Of a DNA stretch of 64,000 nucleotides, positions 49,774-58,599 are shown one piece after another. The DNA is taken from contig CBDANN010000008.1 of assembly GCA_965197635.1 (NCBI GenBank), positions 1,612,001-1,676,000 of the forward strand, given 5' to 3'. Origin of the DNA: Bin87 sp965197635. Its GTDB lineage: Bacteria; Chloroflexota; Dehalococcoidia; Lucifugimonadales; UBA3495. The notes below the pieces were generated by a model. That model did not search any database. It saw only the letters and a list, made by a program, of their open reading frames with translations, and had not been told where the DNA came from. Within the stretch, counting starts at the first letter, position 1, and every line of letters starts with the position of its first letter. Both the position numbers and the translations under genes were made by a program.

Positions 49774-50402
49774 GACGGCAGCCCATTCTAGCAACCGCAC
49801 CTGCTGGCACAAAAGGTACGCTCAGACGGCTGAGATGCCGAAACGGAATCCGTCATGGAATCAATCGTTTTCAACTATCGACCGGTCAAACGCCGAGTAG
49901 CGAAATTTCCTTCCAGTATACCCCGGTGGACTCCATGACCACGGTCTCCACACCGCACTCCCCCAGCCAGTCCACCAGGCGGTACAGGTCCGCCGTGAAA
50001 GCCTCAAACTCCTGCACCGGCTGCTCCGCCCGGTTGGCGGGAACCGCCACATAGTGGCTGGCGGCGCCCACGTCGATGCCCGCCGCGTTCCGGTTCAGCT
50101 GGGACAGCCCTTCCGATTTCGTACCGCTCTTGCCGCTGCTCATTATCGCCTCCGCGCCTGCAAGGTAGAGGTGTCGCCGGAGGGAGATGCTAATATCGAA
50201 CAATCTATGGAACGGGATCGCCCCGCTTGGGGCGCCACCAATGATGCAGTCGCAAGTCTCCCAGACCATGCTCCCAAACGGGCAATAAGCGCCGATGCCA
50301 GCTCGGTTTTGATCCGGACGGCACCCCTTACCATCAGCATACATCCTTGGGGCGGACTCACCAGTTAGTCACCTCTGCACGGCCCGGACACGGGCATAAT
50401 GT

Positions 50403-50623
50403 TGCTCCCAACTGGCCCTGTTCGCCACCTACAGCTATCACGCTTTCATCACCGATAGAGACGGCGAGACCCGGGAACCGGAGGCCGACCATCGCCGCCA
50501 CGCCGAGATCGAGAACGCCATCCGCGACCTCAAGTACGGCGTGGGGCTCAACCATCTCCCGTCAGGCCGTTTCGCCGCCAACGCCGCCTGGCGGGCCGTC
50601 CAGGTCATCGCCCACAACCTTGT
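50403..50623 (+). pseudogene. IS1380 transposase, middle fragment
   Basis: Reads LALFATYSYHAFITDRDGET, then EIENAIRDLKYGVGLNHLPS, up to AHNL, where IS110 element B is inserted. It continues the split transposase begun at 38032. Confidence 0.9.
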
Positions 50624-51771
50624 ATGGTACGTAGGGATGCGACAGACCGATCCAACCTGGGTTGAAGAAAACCGTGGGCCAGCCGGGTCGTCGCATCCTG
50701 TCCTGATCGAGCCCGAACAGTTGCCCGGGCCAATTGCGCCCGCATCATGCAAGGAAGGGCCGACCAGGAAGGGCCGACGTTCACACAGGAGGTACCGATG
50801 GAAGGAGAACCGAGATTCGTAGGCATTGATGTCGCAAAGGCGCAGGTGGACGTGGCCGTCCGGCCGACGGGACAGAGATGGGTCGTGTCCTACGACGAGA
50901 CCGGAATCAAGGAATTGGTCTCCCAGATGGTGGATCTAGGTCCGGCCCTGGTGTTGCTGGAGGCAACGGGTGGTCTGGAACTGCCGTTGGTGGCCGCTCT
51001 CGCTGCTGCGGCGCTGCCGGTGGTGGTGGTCAACCCACGCCAGGTCAGGGACTTCGCCAGGGCCACCGGTACCCTAGCCAAGACCGACTCTCTCGATGCG
51101 GCGGTGCTGGCCCACTTCGCCGACGCCGTTCGTCCCTCCGTGCGCCCTCTCAGAGACGCGGAGACCCAGGTCCTCAACTCGCTGACGGCCCGCCGGCGCC
51201 AGGTGTTGACCATGCTGGTCTCCGAGAAGAACCGGCTGGGTACTGCCATCAGCGCCGTTCGTCCCCGCCTCGAAGCCCACATCGCCTGGTTGGAACAGGA
51301 GTTGAGCGACTTGGACCAGGAGCTAAGGCAGTCTCTGCGTCGAAGTCCAGTATGGCGCGAAAAGGACAACCTGCTGCGCACCGTTCCCGGCGTGGGGGAG
51401 CAGCGCTCTCTCACCCTGCTGGCCGACCTGCCCGAGTTGGGAGCGCTGGACCGACGGCAGATCGCGGCCTTGGTGGGCGTGGCGCCTTTCAACCGGGACC
51501 GCGGTACCTTGCGCGGCCGACGCACCGTCTGGGGCGGACGCTCCCGGGTTCGGGGTGTTCTCTACATGGGGACGCTGACCGCGACCCGTTTCAATCCCGT
51601 CATCAGCGACTTCTACCAGAGACTGCTGTTGGCTGGCAAGGCGAAGAAAGTGGCCTTGGTCGCTTGCATGCGTAAACTGCTCACCATCCTGAACGCGATG
51701 GTTAAGAATAGCTCTCCATGGCGTGGTTCGTGTCCCGCAGAAATCGCCTATCCTTCTTGACAGCCAACACA
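50624..51771 (+). mobile_element. IS110-family element B
   Basis: About 1.15 kb between CACAACCT and CTGGCCCGC of an IS1380. A shared CT at the junction fits the core dinucleotide used by IS110 elements. Ends TGTATGGTACG and CACAGTTG. Confidence 0.8.
50798..51760 (+). CDS. IS110-family transposase
   Basis: 320 residues from the ATG at 50798 (GGAGG five bases upstream). RuvC-like domain: FVGIDVAKAQVDVAV (Asp), LVLLEATGGLELPL (Glu), AKTDSLDAAVLAHFA (Asp). C-terminal Transposase_20 domain: LLRTVPGVGEQRSLTLLADL, ALVGVAPFNRDRGTLRGRRT and the serine region (VRGVLYMGTLTATRFNPVIS). Intact; this subgroup differs from elements A and C. Confidence 0.93.
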   Translation: MEGEPRFVGIDVAKAQVDVAVRPTGQRWVVSYDETGIKELVSQMVDLGPALVLLEATGGLELPLVAALAAAALPVVVVNPRQVRDFARATGTLAKTDSLDAAVLAHFADAVRPSVRPLRDAETQVLNSLTARRRQVLTMLVSEKNRLGTAISAVRPRLEAHIAWLEQELSDLDQELRQSLRRSPVWREKDNLLRTVPGVGEQRSLTLLADLPELGALDRRQIAALVGVAPFNRDRGTLRGRRTVWGGRSRVRGVLYMGTLTATRFNPVISDFYQRLLLAGKAKKVALVACMRKLLTILNAMVKNSSPWRGSCPAEIAYPS

Positions 51772-51976
51772 GTTGCTGGCCCGCTGGACGACGCGCATCG
51801 GGCTGGGCGAATCGGCGGCAACCACCAAGACCCTGCGGCGACGCTTCTTCTCCCGGGCCGGACGGCTCATCCGCCAGGCGCGGCACCTCACCCGGCATCT
51901 CCCCCAGGACTGGCCCTGGCAAAACCGGTTCAGCAGCGCCCTGGCCCGATTGCGCGCCCTGCCACTCCCCTCCTGA
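51772..51976 (+). pseudogene. IS1380 transposase, C-terminal fragment
   Basis: LARWTTRIGLGESAATTKTL to ALARLRALPLPS-stop completes the transposase split across this region. The non-coding right end follows to 52242. Confidence 0.9.
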
Positions 51977-52247
51977 CCACAACGACGGCGTCTGATCCGT
52001 CCGCCGCACTGCCTGATTGCCTCGCAGATCTGCGCCAGGTCGGTCCCCGGGTGTCTCCGGCTGCAATCTGCACGCTGATCTTGCCCGTTGCCGGCGCCGC
52101 GGCCCGTCAAAAATCCCTTTGGCGTCGCTGACACACCCCAGCACCAGCCCTCATCCGTCGGGATCAAAGCCCTGCCGCCTCTTCCTCGCACCGTTCATGC
52201 CTCGTTTGACCAGCCCAACCCCATCCCTTCGGTGGATTCGGGCTTAC

Positions 52248-52556
52248 GGACAGCGCTGGGCCAACACCGGTCCAAACAAGAGCGAGGCTCACCACGCGCT
52301 CAAGAACGCGCTGCGGATCGTGCGCCAGGCCGAAAACCGCGACCGCTCGAGCGAGGGCCAGCACTACCGCATGGCCTTGCTCAACCTGCTCACCGCCATC
52401 GTCATTTCCTGGAATACCATCCATCTCGGCGAAGCGGTCAGGCAGCGGAACCACGCCGGCCTGACGGTTGGGCTCCAGCTCCTGGCCCACATCTCACCCC
52501 TTGGGTGGTCCCACATCCTGCTCACCTGCGCATACCGGTGGCCAATGCGCAGATAG
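52248..52556 (+). pseudogene. tnpA: Tn3-family transposase TnpA, C-terminal fragment
   Basis: ANTGPNKSEAHHALKNALRI, DRSSEGQHYRMALLNLLTAI and LLAHISPLGWSHILLTCAYR match the conserved C-terminus of Tn3-family TnpA, with the catalytic Glu in the SEA/EGQ region. Only about 100 of some 970 residues remain, ending five bases before the right terminal repeat. Most of the gene was deleted. Confidence 0.9.
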
Positions 52557-52560
52557 CAGC

Positions 52561-52598
52561 CTTAGCGTACGATTCTGCCCCTTACCAGAGTCGACCCC
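52561..52598 (-). repeat. Tn3-family right terminal inverted repeat (38 bp)
   Basis: Complement of GGGGTCGACTC ... TACGCTAAG, 38 bp, pairing with 37172-37209. It lies directly after the TnpA stop, as expected, and interrupts an IS701-type transposase gene on its right. Confidence 0.88.
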
Positions 52599-53695
52599 AT
52601 CTGGGGGAGCTGCTGGCGGTGCTGGTGGTGGACGAGACGGGGTTTCTGAAGCAGGGGCGGAAGTCGGTGGGGGTGTAGCGTCAGTACAGCGGGACGGCGG
52701 GGAAGGTGGAGAACTGCCAGATTGGGGTATTTCTGGCCTACGGCAGCAAAGGTGGCCGAACCTTTCTGGATCGAGAGTTGTACTTGCCGCAGGTTTGGGC
52801 GGAGGATGGGGAGCGTCGGCGGGAAGCCGGAGTTCCGGAAGAGGTGGTCTTTCGCACCAAGGGTCAACTGGCCCAGGTGATGATTGCCCGTGTCCAGGCG
52901 GCCGATGTGCCTTTTGGCTGGGTGGCCGGAGACACGGTGTAAGGCAATGACCGCCGGTTGCGGGGGTGGCTGGAGGAGCAGAGCCTGTCCTACGTGCTGG
53001 CGGTGAAGAGCAACGAGCCGCTGTGGGTTGATGCGGAGCGCGGCACGGTGCCGGTGGCGGCGCGGGATCTGGCTCAGGAGATACCCGCTGACCAGTGGCA
53101 ACGCCTGAGCGCGGGAGAAGGCAGCAAGGGGCCCCGTCTCTACGATTGGGGACGGGTATCAATCCGGCCCGGGTCTGGACCGGACCAAAGCCATTGGCTG
53201 CTGGTGCGCCGCAGCATCGCCGACCCCGACGACCTGGCTTACTACGCCTGCTTCAGTCCGGCGGACGTAACCCTGGCCGAACTGGTGCGGGTGGCGGGCC
53301 ACCGCTGGATCATCGAAGATGCCTTCAAAGAAGCCAAACAGGAGGTGGGCCTGGACGAATACGAAGTGCGCCGCGGGACCGGATGGTATCGCCACATCAC
53401 CCCCGTGTCGTAGCACGGGGCAGGCTCTGGCGCTGCTGGTTCACGCCTTCCTGGCGGTGTGCCGGTGGTACGCCAATGCCGATGATGCCAAAGGGGGGCG
53501 CCATTGACTACCGAGCTAATCCCGCTGACCGTTCCCGAGGTCAGACGGCTGTTGCGCCGGTTGTTCCGACGGCATCGGAAGAGCACTGACTTTATCATTG
53601 GCTGGTCGCGGTGGAGACGAAGGCATCAGGCCCGAGCCCGGCGGTCCCATCACCGACGACGATTGCAAAGCCCCTCCATCAATGTGCGGCTGTAA
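52599..53695 (+). pseudogene. IS701-family transposase, 5' truncated, several breaks
   Basis: Begins mid-protein at LAVLVVDETGFLKQGRKSVG (first Asp), then VFRTKGQLAQVMIARVQAAD, GWVAGDTV and SYVLAVKSNEPLWVDAER (second Asp region), and GHRWIIEDAFKEAKQEVGLD (Glu). Stop codons at about 52678 and 52940 and a shift near 53413 break it. The family-typical tail LIPLTVPEVRRLLRRLF ... RWRRRHQARAR is present. The N-terminus is removed at the Tn3 end. Confidence 0.88.
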
Positions 53696-53697
53696 TA

Positions 53698-53847
53698 CTA
53701 AACCAATACTAAGGTGGGATGTGCATTTCGGGATCTTGAAGCCGTCCGAAAGGACTCCACAGCTCCTCATGCCACCTTCAGCCCCAACTGGGGTCGCCAC
53801 TGACGGTGCGGTCTAGCAATATGTACATTTCACCTTGGCTTTAGTTT
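53698..53847. mobile_element. MITE-C, short element with IS630-like ends
   Basis: About 150 bp. The left end CTAAACCAATACTAAGGTGG pairs with the complement of the right end, which reads CTAAACTAAAGCCAAGGTGA. The right end closely matches the IS630 end at 705-734. No coding capacity. It sits at the 3' end of the sulfatase gene and supplies its stop codon. Confidence 0.7.
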
Positions 53848-56800
53848 AGGAGCCTGTTGGGGCAGAGACGGCGATGATGATCAGGTCGCCCTTGGACACT
53901 CCACCCAACACTGACCTGATACCCGTTGGCGTCTCAAAGTTGATCCAGCCAGACCCGGAGTTGAGAATGTGGTCCTTCGCCAGGAACGACACCGCCTCCG
54001 TCTCCGTCTGAACCCAGACCGTCAGCTCGCGGTTGACGCCCCCTGCGGCGAAAGACGCTCCGATGTGGATGGCGTCGGCCTCGTTGAACCGGAACACGCC
54101 CGTGTCGGGGAAGTAGACCACCCGGGTCAACGTCATATCGTTCCACGCCAGCGACCCGTCCCGCAGTTCGCCGGAGGCGTGCCACGCGGTGGTATCGGTT
54201 GCGTACCAAGCGCGGTCCTGGTGCCCGTTGTTCTTCCGACCCTTGTTGCCCACCTGAACCAGTGCGCTGGCGAGGACCTCCTGGCCGTCGCCGGCATCGA
54301 AATCGTCCAGGCTCAAAGGTCTGGCCGCCACCGCGGCGGTGGCATCGCTGGTCAGCGTCTCGGCGTTGTCCGCGTCGTCGGTGAAAGACACGCGCACCTT
54401 GATGGTCTTGCCCTCATCCGAGTCGGCCAGCGTGTAGCTCACGCCGGTGGCTCCACGTATGTCGACGTCGTCGGACCGCCACTGGTAGCTGTAAGTTGCG
54501 TTGCTGAGACCGTCGGCGTCGCTGATGCCGGTCGTTTCTACAGTGAGCGTTTCGCCCACCCGCAGCGTCCCGCTGATGCTGGGCGCACCCGTGGCCGGGG
54601 TGTTGGTCTCGACAACCGAGAAGGAGATCTCCAGCGACTGCAACTCGTCGCCGCCGAGGTTGTCTTCAGAGTAGGCTGTGGCGCTCAGGGTGTACGAGCC
54701 AACCGGAAGACCCTCTCCGTTCAGGTTCGTGCCGTCGTCCCCGTAGAGGAAGTAGGGCTGGATGTTCTCTGTCTGCGAAACCGACTTCTCTCCAGATAGC
54801 TCCAGACGCACGCTGCCTATCTCGGCGCCCGTTGCCACCTCCACCCTGATGCCGTAGCTGCCGCTGGCCGGATCGTCCAGCGCGACCGAAGCGCCGGCGG
54901 TCAGCGTGACCACCTCCGACTGGTCGGACGTGTCCACCAGGGTAAAGCCCGCGAGTGTATCTGCCACGGTCGCAGCCGCCACCGCGGCGGTGGCATCACT
55001 GGTCAGCGTCTCGGCGTTGTCCGCGTCGTCGGTGAAAGACACGCGCACCTTGATGGTCTTGCCCTCATCCGAGTCGGCCAGCGTGTAGCTCACGCCGGTG
55101 GCTCCACGTATGTCGACGTCGTCGGACCGCCACTGGTAGCTGTAAGTTGCGTTGCTGAGACCGTCGGCGTCGCTGATGCCGGTCGTTTCTACAGTGAGCG
55201 TTTCGCCCACCCGCAGCGTCCCGCTGATGCTGGGCACACCCGTGGCCGGGGTGTTCCCGGCGGGTGTCCGGATCTCAGCCGACCCCGACAAAAGACTGGG
55301 CAAGCCCCAGTAATGCGTTGCCTGGACTCGGTATATGTAGCGAGCGCCGGGCGCCACGTCGCGGTCGGTATAGGTGGCTCCCTGGCTCCTCCCCGTGTCT
55401 GCGTAGAACAGGGGCTCAGTCTCTCCCCGTTCGGGGCGTTGACGGAAGATGCGGTAGTTGAACAGGAATGGAAACCCCTCCGGCGGACCCCATGTCAAGA
55501 CCACGGCATCCCCTGAAACGCTGGCCGTCAGCGCTGTCGGTTTGTACAGCGTCACCGGCGGACTGGTCAGCGTTTCATCGTGGCCCGCGTCGTCGGTGAA
55601 GCTCACCCGGACCTTGATTGCGCTTCCCTCCTCGATGGACCTTAGCCGATAGCCCACCTGGTCGGCCCCTTCGATCTCCGTGTCCGTGCCATGGTCGCAA
55701 AGCAGCCACTGGTAGGAGTAGGAGACGTTGTCCAGCCCGTTGGCGTCCATGATGTCGCCGGTTAGGGCCAGGAGTGAATTGCCGGAGAAACCCGAGCCAC
55801 GGATTCCAGGTTGGCCCGTGGAGGGAGAGTTAATGGTGTTGACCACTGCCCGGTCCGACAGCGGCGCAGCCCCGGCGCGTCCGGTCCTGCTCATATGAAC
55901 AATCGGGTTGGATCCCGGGACATAACTCACGGTCACATCCTGGCCCGCCGTAACCGCCGACTCCAGCGTCAGCGTCACCCCAGTAATACCGCTAGTCACG
56001 ATTGAGGCATCGCCTGCGGCAATTCGCACCTCGGAGACAGGAACCTCGTCCCCGTCCACCAGCACCGTGAATGAAGCCGCCGGCGGCAGCGGCGACCTTC
56101 TGACCAGTCCGACATAGGACAGCGTCAACTCATCGCCGTCCACCGATGCGGCACGCAGCACAGGTCGCAGGCGGGGCCGCTGCGCGCCGCCGTCCGGCAT
56201 GCTGCCAAAACCTCTATCAAACAGAAACAGACTCCAGCCTCGGTTGGACATCGAATCGAGAACGGCCTGAAGACTGTTGCGGGCCCCGGCCGAAGCGACA
56301 TCATCGGTGGGCAGCGGATACAACTCCAGTCTGTCCTCAGCCGTATTGAAGAGCTCACCAGTCGAGTACAGCTTGTACACCTTGTCGCGGGCATAGGCAA
56401 TCTCGGGGTGAAACGCGGGCTTGTTCTGATTCCTCTTGTACGGTTGAGGCCAGTAGTAAGTGTAAATCCACTCGCGCGGCGCACCCGCGTTGCCCTGCAG
56501 CTGCTCCCAGAAGCTCACCCCGTCGAACGTATGGTCAGAGGGGAGTTCAATGCCGGCCGCGTCCGCCGCCGTCGGCAGGATGTCGACGACGTCGACCAGA
56601 TCATCGACAACGCGGCCTTCCGACTGTCCGGGCACGTGCGCGATGAGCGGCACCCGCGTACCGCCGTCCGTAGTCATCGACTTGCCGCCATAGATGGTCT
56701 CTCCGTCGAGCTCAGACACAATCGAGCGCGGGGTCCCGTTGTCTGCAGTGAACAGCAGCAGCGTGTTGTCAAGCAGGCCCAGCGTCTGGAGCTTGTCGTA

Positions 56801-57865
56801 GATCTGACCCACATTGTGGTCGACGCGGGTGACCATTTTCTCGTAGGGGCATTGCGGGATGCTTTCCTCGGGCCCGCAGCTGGCGTCAGGCGGCTCGACG
56901 AATGGCTGGTGAGGCAGCACCATAGGGTAGTACGCAAAGAATGGGCGCCGCTGGTTGGTCTCCATGAAATCCAGGAGGAAGTCCACAAATATGTCGGGGC
57001 CGTAGTCCTCGGCGTCCGTTTCGATCAGGCTGCCGTCGCACTCCACCGTCGGGTCCCAGTATCTGCTCGTAGTTTCCCCTCCGGTCAGAAAAGTGTCCCA
57101 CAGACAGTAACTGTCGAATCCTTCGCCTGCCTGCTTGGTCGAGTAAAACCCCCAAGGTTTTCCATGAAGCTGCCATTTGCCGGCGATGGCCGTGGCGTAG
57201 CCCGCGTCGCTGAAAAGATCCCCGAACGTGTACGTGCTGCGCGCCATCGTGATCCAGTCGTTGTAGCTGCGGACATTGCTTTTACCTGTCATAATCGCAA
57301 TTCGGCTCGGCGTGCACAGGGGCTTGGCGAACGCATTGTCGAAACGGGCCCCCTGGGACGCGATTTCGCTGAGCCGGGGAGTGGAGTATTGCGTGGAGCC
57401 GTATGGGCTGAACACCTCATAACCAGCATCGTCGGCCATGATCACCACGATGTTCGGGTCATTGACATCGCTCACGGTGACCGTAACGTCAATTGACGCG
57501 CTCGTCCGCGAGGTGTCCGCAGCGGTGACCGTCACCATATACACGTTGTTCTCGCCGTTATCCGACGGCTTCTCATAGTCGGGAACGTCGGCGAATTGCA
57601 ACACCCCGCCCGCGACCTCGAACGTGCCCCCGTCCAGGCCCGACACCGACCACATGACCGACTCGTCGGCCACTCCCGATGCCGTGTAGGTCGCCACCGC
57701 CTCTTCGCTGTTCTCCGCGTATTCGACTTCGGCAGGACCCGAAACCGTGACCGGCTCGGTTGTCTGCTGCACGGTGGACGATGCGGATACCGCCAGCCAA
57801 CCGGATATCGCCAGGGCCAGCGCGGCGACCACGACCGGCATGATGTTCAAGTAGCGTAGAATCAA
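53846..57865 (-). CDS. Secreted multidomain sulfatase
   Basis: 1339 residues from a TTG (GGGAG upstream). Residues 9-29 form a signal/membrane segment; ~37-133 a cadherin-like domain; ~137-480 a sulfatase domain with metal-binding DD (145-146) and CTPSR (184-188), the CxPSR site where Cys becomes formylglycine. Further beta-domains, an FN3-like unit and two near-identical Ig-like modules (ISGTLRVGETLTVETTGISD) follow. Such enzymes remove sulfate from polysaccharides outside the cell. The stop codon comes from MITE-C, so the native C-terminus may be longer. Confidence 0.85.
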   Translation of the reverse strand: MILRYLNIMPVVVAALALAISGWLAVSASSTVQQTTEPVTVSGPAEVEYAENSEEAVATYTASGVADESVMWSVSGLDGGTFEVAGGVLQFADVPDYEKPSDNGENNVYMVTVTAADTSRTSASIDVTVTVSDVNDPNIVVIMADDAGYEVFSPYGSTQYSTPRLSEIASQGARFDNAFAKPLCTPSRIAIMTGKSNVRSYNDWITMARSTYTFGDLFSDAGYATAIAGKWQLHGKPWGFYSTKQAGEGFDSYCLWDTFLTGGETTSRYWDPTVECDGSLIETDAEDYGPDIFVDFLLDFMETNQRRPFFAYYPMVLPHQPFVEPPDASCGPEESIPQCPYEKMVTRVDHNVGQIYDKLQTLGLLDNTLLLFTADNGTPRSIVSELDGETIYGGKSMTTDGGTRVPLIAHVPGQSEGRVVDDLVDVVDILPTAADAAGIELPSDHTFDGVSFWEQLQGNAGAPREWIYTYYWPQPYKRNQNKPAFHPEIAYARDKVYKLYSTGELFNTAEDRLELYPLPTDDVASAGARNSLQAVLDSMSNRGWSLFLFDRGFGSMPDGGAQRPRLRPVLRAASVDGDELTLSYVGLVRRSPLPPAASFTVLVDGDEVPVSEVRIAAGDASIVTSGITGVTLTLESAVTAGQDVTVSYVPGSNPIVHMSRTGRAGAAPLSDRAVVNTINSPSTGQPGIRGSGFSGNSLLALTGDIMDANGLDNVSYSYQWLLCDHGTDTEIEGADQVGYRLRSIEEGSAIKVRVSFTDDAGHDETLTSPPVTLYKPTALTASVSGDAVVLTWGPPEGFPFLFNYRIFRQRPERGETEPLFYADTGRSQGATYTDRDVAPGARYIYRVQATHYWGLPSLLSGSAEIRTPAGNTPATGVPSISGTLRVGETLTVETTGISDADGLSNATYSYQWRSDDVDIRGATGVSYTLADSDEGKTIKVRVSFTDDADNAETLTSDATAAVAAATVADTLAGFTLVDTSDQSEVVTLTAGASVALDDPASGSYGIRVEVATGAEIGSVRLELSGEKSVSQTENIQPYFLYGDDGTNLNGEGLPVGSYTLSATAYSEDNLGGDELQSLEISFSVVETNTPATGAPSISGTLRVGETLTVETTGISDADGLSNATYSYQWRSDDVDIRGATGVSYTLADSDEGKTIKVRVSFTDDADNAETLTSDATAAVAARPLSLDDFDAGDGQEVLASALVQVGNKGRKNNGHQDRAWYATDTTAWHASGELRDGSLAWNDMTLTRVVYFPDTGVFRFNEADAIHIGASFAAGGVNRELTVWVQTETEAVSFLAKDHILNSGSGWINFETPTGIRSVLGGVSKGDLIIIAVSAPTGS
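54324..54604 (-). repeat. 281-bp repeat in the sulfatase gene, unit 1
   Basis: Differs at two positions from 54974-55254. It encodes an Ig-like module beginning GAPSISGTLRVGE and ending TSDATAAVAA. Near-identity implies recent duplication or gene conversion. Confidence 0.93.
54974..55254 (-). repeat. 281-bp repeat in the sulfatase gene, unit 2
   Basis: Second unit of the pair, offset by 650 bp. The DNA between them encodes a different beta-rich segment (VADTLAGFTLVDTSDQSEVV). Confidence 0.93.
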
Positions 57866-58117
57866 CTCCGTACTCCCACCATCCGCATCCTGTTTACCGT
57901 CTCTCTCCGTACCGCTCTAGGCACTCGTTGCCGCCGGTGCCACTATGTCTCCGCAGGCAGGAGCGGACTGATTGAGTTCAGGGACGGGTTTACCTTTGTT
58001 CTGATAAGACTGTCAAGGGCGGAGCAAACGGTCTGTTGAAAAAGTAGGTTTGATCGCGGAATTCAGCGACAAGTTGGGCTACAATGCCGGGGCAGTCCGT
58101 TGTTGCCGAGGAAGCCG

Positions 58118-58402
58118 ATGATCGAGCCACTGGACCGTAGCCGCCGCGATTCCACCCTGTTCCAGTTCACCACCAAACAGCTGCGGGATTTCATCGATCC
58201 AAACCACCTGCTGATAAGGATCGACGAATGCCTGGACTTCGCCAAGTTGGTGGCGTCGTTGGAAGAGTACTACTGTCCCGACTTCGGCAGGCCGCCGATC
58301 CATCCCGAGGTTATGGTCAGGGCGTTGCTCATCTGTTCGCTGTACAACATCGCATCCTTTCGCCGGCTGTGCTCGGCCATCTCGGAGAAATCTTGCTTAT
58401 GA
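58118..58402 (+). pseudogene. IS1182-family transposase, N-terminal fragment
   Basis: MIEPLDRSRRDSTLFQFTTK, FIDPNHLLIRIDECLDFAKL and GRPPIHPEVMVRALLICSLY match the N-terminus of IS1182-type transposases. It breaks at about 58400 next to a MITE-B fragment. The DDE domain is missing. 57866-58117 holds no other gene. Confidence 0.8.
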
Positions 58403-58517
58403 CCAGCCTGTAGACTGGCACGAAGGCAGGTAATTCTATGACCCGAGCCGGGAGTGTATCGGACTGTGGCACGAAGGCGGGAGAGGAGGTGGGAACATGC
58501 CGCGTATTTCTGAGATA

Positions 58518-58596
58518 CCAAGACAGAAAACGGTTTTCTTCTTGGAGCGGAGTGGCACAAAGGCACAAGTCAGCACTTTATTTCCGACGAACTACC
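58518..58596. mobile_element. MITE-B fragment (right part)
   Basis: Nearly identical to the right half of MITE-B copy 2 (15713-15777), ending CGACGAACTAC. The left half and the terminal TA are missing. Confidence 0.85.
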
Positions 58597-58599
58597 GTA

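Larger units (their letters stand above)
40134..49912. mobile_element. 9.8-kb element with inverted ends carrying RM-like gene
   Basis: Inverted ends of 21 bp begin AAGGAAATTTCGCTACTCGG at 40134 and appear as the complement up to 49912. A 10-bp duplication CCAGTATACC lies at 40124-40133 and 49913-49922. Removing the element restores the IS110 frame (ESTGVYW joins IPLFG). It contains a type IIG-like gene, a transposase pseudogene (46358-47904) and a pentapeptide protein. Confidence 0.85.
38962..50143 (-). pseudogene. IS110-family transposase, split and frameshifted
   Basis: ATG at 50143 begins MSSGKSGTKSEGLSQLNRNA, then AGIDVGAASHYVAV (first RuvC-like Asp) and VETVVMESTGVYW (Glu). After the cargo element it resumes at 40133 as IPLFGVLEERGFQVILVDPR and RKTDVRDCQWLQQLH (Asp), with frame shifts near 39690 and 39270. 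The Transposase_20 domain has DGFTALKVISEIGTDMTKW and HFASWLGLSPNN. The Tnp serine region is cut up. Related to the copy at 61671. Confidence 0.85.
38945..50402 (-). mobile_element. IS110-family element A, split by 9.8-kb cargo element
   Basis: Right end at 38945 (ATGGACTAACTGAAAC), left end near 50402 (complement of ATGTCCC-like CATTATGCCCGTGTCC). Both ends abut the same point in an IS1380. The element's own DNA is 38945-40133 and 49923-50402. The left non-coding part (about 50144-50402) aligns with 61421-61670 in another copy and could encode a bridge RNA. Confidence 0.8.
37912..52242 (+). mobile_element. IS1380 copy split by nested insertions
   Basis: Left end at 37912 and right end at 52242 are flanked by the same 5-bp duplication CTTAC (37907-37911, 52243-52247). 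Its own DNA is 37912-38944, 50403-50623 and 51772-52242, about 1.72 kb together, close to the 1709 bp of intact copies. Two IS110-type elements, one with a large cargo, interrupt it. Its transposase starts at 38032 and has a one-base loss in a G-run near 38200. Confidence 0.85.

Noticed and set aside
40134..49912. Interpretation of the 9.8-kb segment as an inversion between two IS110 parts
   Set aside because: The flanks are a direct 10-bp duplication and the IS110 halves rejoin in frame on the same strand; an inversion would not produce this.
56408..57496. 362-aa plus-strand open frame
   Set aside because: Antisense to the sulfatase domain, which has clear catalytic motifs.
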